Below are positions 60,481 to 64,000 of a stretch of 64,000 bases of DNA, one piece after another. Made by a program: the position numbers and the translations under genes. Numbering within the stretch: position 1 is the first letter of the stretch; each line of letters starts with the position of its first letter. The notes under the pieces are model-generated. The model was not told where the DNA came from. It saw only the letters and a list, made by a program, of their open reading frames with translations, and did not search any database. Source of the stretch: Ostrinia nubilalis (lineage: Eukaryota > Arthropoda > Insecta > Lepidoptera > Crambidae); assembly GCF_963855985.1 (NCBI RefSeq), contig NC_087114.1, forward strand, positions 87,001-151,000. The letters are read 5' to 3'.

Positions 60481-60744
60481 GGCGGAACCTTATCGACTTT
60501 GGGTTCGTTGGATTTGTCTTTTCGAGCACTTTAGTGCTAGATGATCTCGGGCTCTGAGATTGAGATACAACTAAAAATTGTAAAATAAAATTATAACATA
60601 TTTTTTTTAAAACAAGCTTTATTCTGATATGCAGTTTTACTAAAACGAAAAGATAATTGTATGCTAGGTTTAAATTAATAATTTCGAAAGCTTGTAGCGC
60701 AAACAGAAAAACCGGCCAAGTGCGTGTCGGACTCACGCACAAAA

Positions 60745-62650
60745 TTCATAAAATTCATTTATTTTTGCAAATAGGCTTTAAAAAAGCGCTTTTACACGTC
60801 CCAATATTAACCCTACCACTGCTTCGGGACAATAAATGGGCCAGTGCTGAGAAGAAGCAGCGCAAGAAACTCAGTCACTATTGTCAGCCTCCTTTTCAAG
60901 GTTTTACAGTCTTTAAAATATACAAATTATAGTCATAAGTATTAATGCGAGCTAGGTAGTTAAACATTCCAAACATTTTTATCCTTTATATAATCATCAA
61001 CTTTATAGTAGCCCTTTTTCATTAAGGTGCTTTTGATATGTGCTTTAAATTTATGAATGGGCAATTCTACAACAGTTTGTGGTAATTTATTGAAAAGTTT
61101 AATACATTTCCCCATAAATGAATTACCAATCTTGTGCAGTCTGAAATTTGGAACGGCAAGTTTATTTTTGTTTCTTGTATTGAACTTGTGTAAATAACTC
61201 TTTCTAGTAAATTGCTCTATATTTTTGCGAACATATAAAAGGTTTTCATAAATGAACTGTGAAGCTACTGTCAGTATATTAATCTCCTTAAAGAATTCTC
61301 TCAAGGAAAATCGGGGTCCAAGGTTATAAATGGCCCGCACTGCTCTCTTCTGCAGAACAAACACAGTTTCAATGTCCGCAGCTGAGCCCCACAACAATAT
61401 GCCGTATGACATTATACTATGAAAATAGCTAAAATAAACTAGCCTTGCCGTTTCAATGTCAGTTAATTGCCTTATCTTTCTCACTGCAAAAGCAGCTGAA
61501 CTGAGCCTTGCTGACAAGGTTTCAATATGAGGACCCCACTGAAGTTTAGAGTCTAAAGTGATTCCCAAGAATGTTGTGGAACTTATGCTATTTAATGGTT
61601 CATTCTTCACCATCAATTGTGTGGGAACCTGCCTCACATTAGGTAAGGTAAATTTAATGCACTTAGTTTTGTTTGCATTTAACAATAAGTTGTTAACAGT
61701 AAACCAATGCAAAACCTGTGAGAGTGTGTCATTTATATCATCAAGGTTTACTTTACCTCTATCAACTTTGAAAATGAGAGATGTGTCATCAGCAAATAAC
61801 ACAATATCACATAGATCTTTTACAAAGTAGGGAAGGTCATTAATATAAATAAGAAATAGCAAAGGTCCCAATATCGATCCCTGCGGCACACCCATGGTAA
61901 GAGGTGCTCCAGAAGACTCAGTTCCATTAATACAAACTTTTTGCTTTCTGCCTGTGAGATACGAGTTCAACAGATCAACTGCCTCATCCGAAACACCATA
62001 ATGTCGCAATTTTTTTAGTAAGGTTTGGTGGTCTACACAATCAAACGCTTTTGAAAGGTCACAAAAAATACCAACAGCATCTTTTTTACTCTCCCAAGCA
62101 TCAAAGACGTGTTTCAGTAGTGCTACTCCAGCGTCAGTAGTACTTCTACCTTTGGTAAAACCAAATTGTTTATTGTGAAGTAATTTGTTGAAAATAAAAT
62201 GAGAAAGAAGTTGATGAAATATAATTTTCTCAAAAATTTTGCTAAGTACTGGTAAAATAGAAATCGGCCGAAAATTAGAGGGGTCACATTTATCACCAGC
62301 CTTAAACAATGGGATTATTTTACTTAATTTCATTAAACTAGGAAAGCAACCTTGATGGTCCTCGGTTTTTTTCATATTCAATTCTCTGAAGGTTTTAATT
62401 ACTGTATTACAATCTATATGCCTGAACTGGAGTAGAGACTTGCACTCGGTGACATTAGATTTTAAGAGAGACTCTGCAAGAATTGGCGATGAATTCAATG
62501 CTTTAGTTGTTTCGGACGCAATGTTTGAGAAGAATGTCTCAAATGTGGTTGCAACATAATCTGTATCTGAATTTATTACTTCATTCCCGACTTTCAGTGA
62601 GAATGTGTTATCCTTCGATTTATTTTTACATGTTTTATTGGAAATAGGAT
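60745..62650 (-). mobile_element. 5'-truncated LINE of the CR1/Jockey group
   Basis: This is the RT part of a LINE with a 3' UTR containing TTTCTTGCGCTGCTTCTTCTCAGCACTGGCC and ending in (AAATAAATGAATTT)-like AT-rich DNA. The endonuclease region is missing. The 5' break lies against a copia-type LTR. Confidence 0.7.
60960..62648 (-). pseudogene. LINE reverse transcriptase, 5'-truncated with an internal deletion
   Basis: About 563 codons are open. Visible are FRPISILPVLSKIFEKIIFH, QFGFTKGRSTTDAG, IFCDLSKAFDCVDHQTLL, MGVPQGSILGPLLFLIYIND and the catalytic FADD in VLFADDTSLIF. The C-terminal region SYGILLWG...FNTRNKNKLAVPNFRL is typical of the CR1/Daphne-like group. Upstream of the fingers, the text jumps from LNMKKTEDHQ to GCFPSLMKLSKIIPLF, where these RTs normally have about 30 more residues, so an in-frame deletion is likely. 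The frame continues to 62756 into unrelated LTR sequence, which is not part of the enzyme. No endonuclease domain remains. Confidence 0.7.
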
Positions 62651-62689
62651 GCGGGCGAAAAGAAAAATGCAGGTTTAAATATGAAAAAT

Positions 62690-62916
62690 ACGTTAGAACG
62701 TATATTATTATATGTGGGTAGTATACGAGGAAGGTATAATGTCTGCCTCCTAACACACAGTGCGTAGCGAAGTATCGAAAAGAAAAGAGAGCGTAAAATG
62801 GGCGTCCATGGCTTTTATACTGAACACATTTGGTGTTGCCATGTTAATAACATTGCCAGTAAAAGAAACATAAAATAATTAATTTTTGCAATAATAATTT
62901 AAAGTAAATGCTAACA
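62690..62916 (-). mobile_element. 3' LTR of a Ty1/copia retrotransposon
   Basis: On the minus strand a purine tract (TTGAGGGGGCG) precedes TGTTAG..., the expected 3' LTR start. A TATAAAAG box is at 62812-62819. The right boundary is taken near TTCTAAC (about 62690), roughly complementary to TGTTAG; this end is uncertain. Confidence 0.55.
62812..62819 (-). promoter_or_regulatory. TATA box in the copia LTR
   Basis: TATAAAAG on the minus strand within the LTR. Confidence 0.55.
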
Positions 62917-63210
62917 CGCCCCCTCAAAAATTTATTATAAACTATTTACAATCATAGTTTTCTGACTAACCAGAACATTAAAACCTTCCAAGTATTTTCT
63001 GGGAAAAATTACAATAAACAATGGCCCAACATTTGTTGCAAGGATTAGGAAAACCCAGTAAAACCTAATCAGACCATTAAATAATAAAAAATATTGCATC
63101 ACTCATTAAATCATATTTAAAATATTGCAAACATAAACTCATCTCATCTCTGAACTTAAATAAACAATGCATCACTCATTAAATCATAAGTACATAAAAT
63201 AATAAAATAT
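62917..63210 (-). other. Copia 3' non-coding region with polypurine tract
   Basis: AT-rich region between the pol stop and the 3' LTR. The purine tract at 62917-62928 would prime plus-strand synthesis. Confidence 0.55.
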
Positions 63211-64000
63211 TTACAAACATAAACCCATCTCATCTCTGAACTGTCTAAATACAACTGCTGGTAGCGGCTTAGTTAAAACATCCGCTATCTGTTTACCTGT
63301 GGAGAGATACAACAATTTAATTATATTGTTTTGTACTTGTTCTCTAGAAAAATGGTACTTAATATCGATGTGTTTAGACCTTTTATGGCTTGTAGGATTG
63401 TTTGCTATACTTATACAACCATTGTTATCCTCAAAAATGGGTATTGGATCGACAATTATATCAATTTTGAAACTAATTATTAGAGACTTTAACCATAATG
63501 CCTCTTTTACAGCCTCAAACAATGCCATAATTATACTCGGCCTCAGTCGAAGAAGCCGCCACAGTATTTTGTCTCCTTGTATTCCAGGTTACTGTACAGC
63601 TTTCAAACAATTTAAATAAGAAACCTGAGGTACTTCTCCTATCATTTATATCATTACCACCCCAGTCTGAATCTACATACCCACACAAAATATGCTCAAA
63701 ATTATTACACCTTTTATACGTTAGTTTTAATTCTGAAGTGCCTTTCAAATATCTAAGCACTCTTTTGAGACTTTGCCACAACTCCTTATTATTTTTATTT
63801 GTGTATCTGCTCAATATATTAACACTGACGCTCAGATCAGGGCGTGTACACAACATAACGTACATTAAACAACCAATCAAGTTACGACAAGGTGCATTAT
63901 ATTCACTATCTATGTTAAGAGCTTCATAGTTAGGTTTATTCTCCATAGGTGTACCAATTTCATTACAGTCAGCCATGCCAAATTTCTCTAAAATGGCTTT
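63211..64000 (-). pseudogene. Copia Pol C-terminus (RT end and RNase H), frameshifted, partial
   Basis: It is read on the minus strand from the window edge. The end of the copia RT (PMENKPNYEA, CRNLIGCLMYVMLCTRPDLS) is followed by RNase H with GYVDSDWGGNDINDRRSTSG (catalytic Asp), VAASSTEAEY (Glu), IFEDNNGCISIA (Asp) and SKHIDIKYHFSREQV (His/Asp). The reading frame shifts by one base just after STEAEY (about 63515-63528), which disables this copy. The rest of the element lies beyond 64000. Confidence 0.8.

Overview
This is a lepidopteran (moth or butterfly) chromosome end. The evidence is the insect telomere repeat, read as CCTAA on the + strand, with non-LTR retrotransposons of the TRAS and SART type (R1 clade) stacked inside it. 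The right half carries repeats typical of moths: RTE tails, Helitron-like elements with conserved CTAG ends, MITEs and small secreted-protein genes. The TTAGG strand is the minus strand, so the chromosome end lies towards position 1 and the centromere towards 64000.

Positions 1-37589 are a telomeric retrotransposon array with short (CCTAA)n spacers. In order it holds: (A) a long TRAS-like element on + with ORF1 and an EN-RT-RNase H ORF2; (B) a 5'-truncated + copy of a gag-only element; two near-identical full-length SART-like elements on - (9681-16077 and 16117-22442), each with intact gag and EN-RT ORFs; (C) a 3'-UTR stub; (D) and (E) two full + elements of about 3.1 kb that each encode only a zinc-knuckle Gag; and (F) a second, different gag-only element with a CpG-dense 10-bp repeat array in its 5' region. 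F is interrupted by a DNA transposon with 0.5-kb inverted repeats, a DDD/E transposase and a 4-bp duplication. The + elements end poly(A)-CCTAA and the - elements end poly(A)-TTAGG, as expected for TRAS- and SART-type target-primed insertion.

The most unusual feature is the set of gag-only telomeric elements (B, C, D, E and separately F). They have telomeric insertion, poly(A) tails and a Gag ORF but no endonuclease or reverse transcriptase. B-E share a hairpin just before the poly(A). This is the coding layout of Drosophila HeT-A (or of mammalian HAL1 half-LINEs), here inside a TTAGG telomere next to full TRAS and SART elements. I infer that B-F use an RT supplied in trans, possibly by element A, and that their Gag may contribute to telomere targeting.

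At 37590-37690 the array meets chromosomal DNA through telomere-like repeats in inverted orientation. The rest (37.7-64 kb) is gene-poor. It holds a candidate four-exon small gene ending at the boundary, an intact RTE retrotransposon, two genes for secreted Thr/Pro-rich mucin-like proteins whose signal peptides are split by an intron, and remnants of MULE, Harbinger-like, hAT-like, Helitron-like, CR1/Jockey-group LINE and Ty1/copia elements. No rRNA, tRNA or CRISPR was seen.
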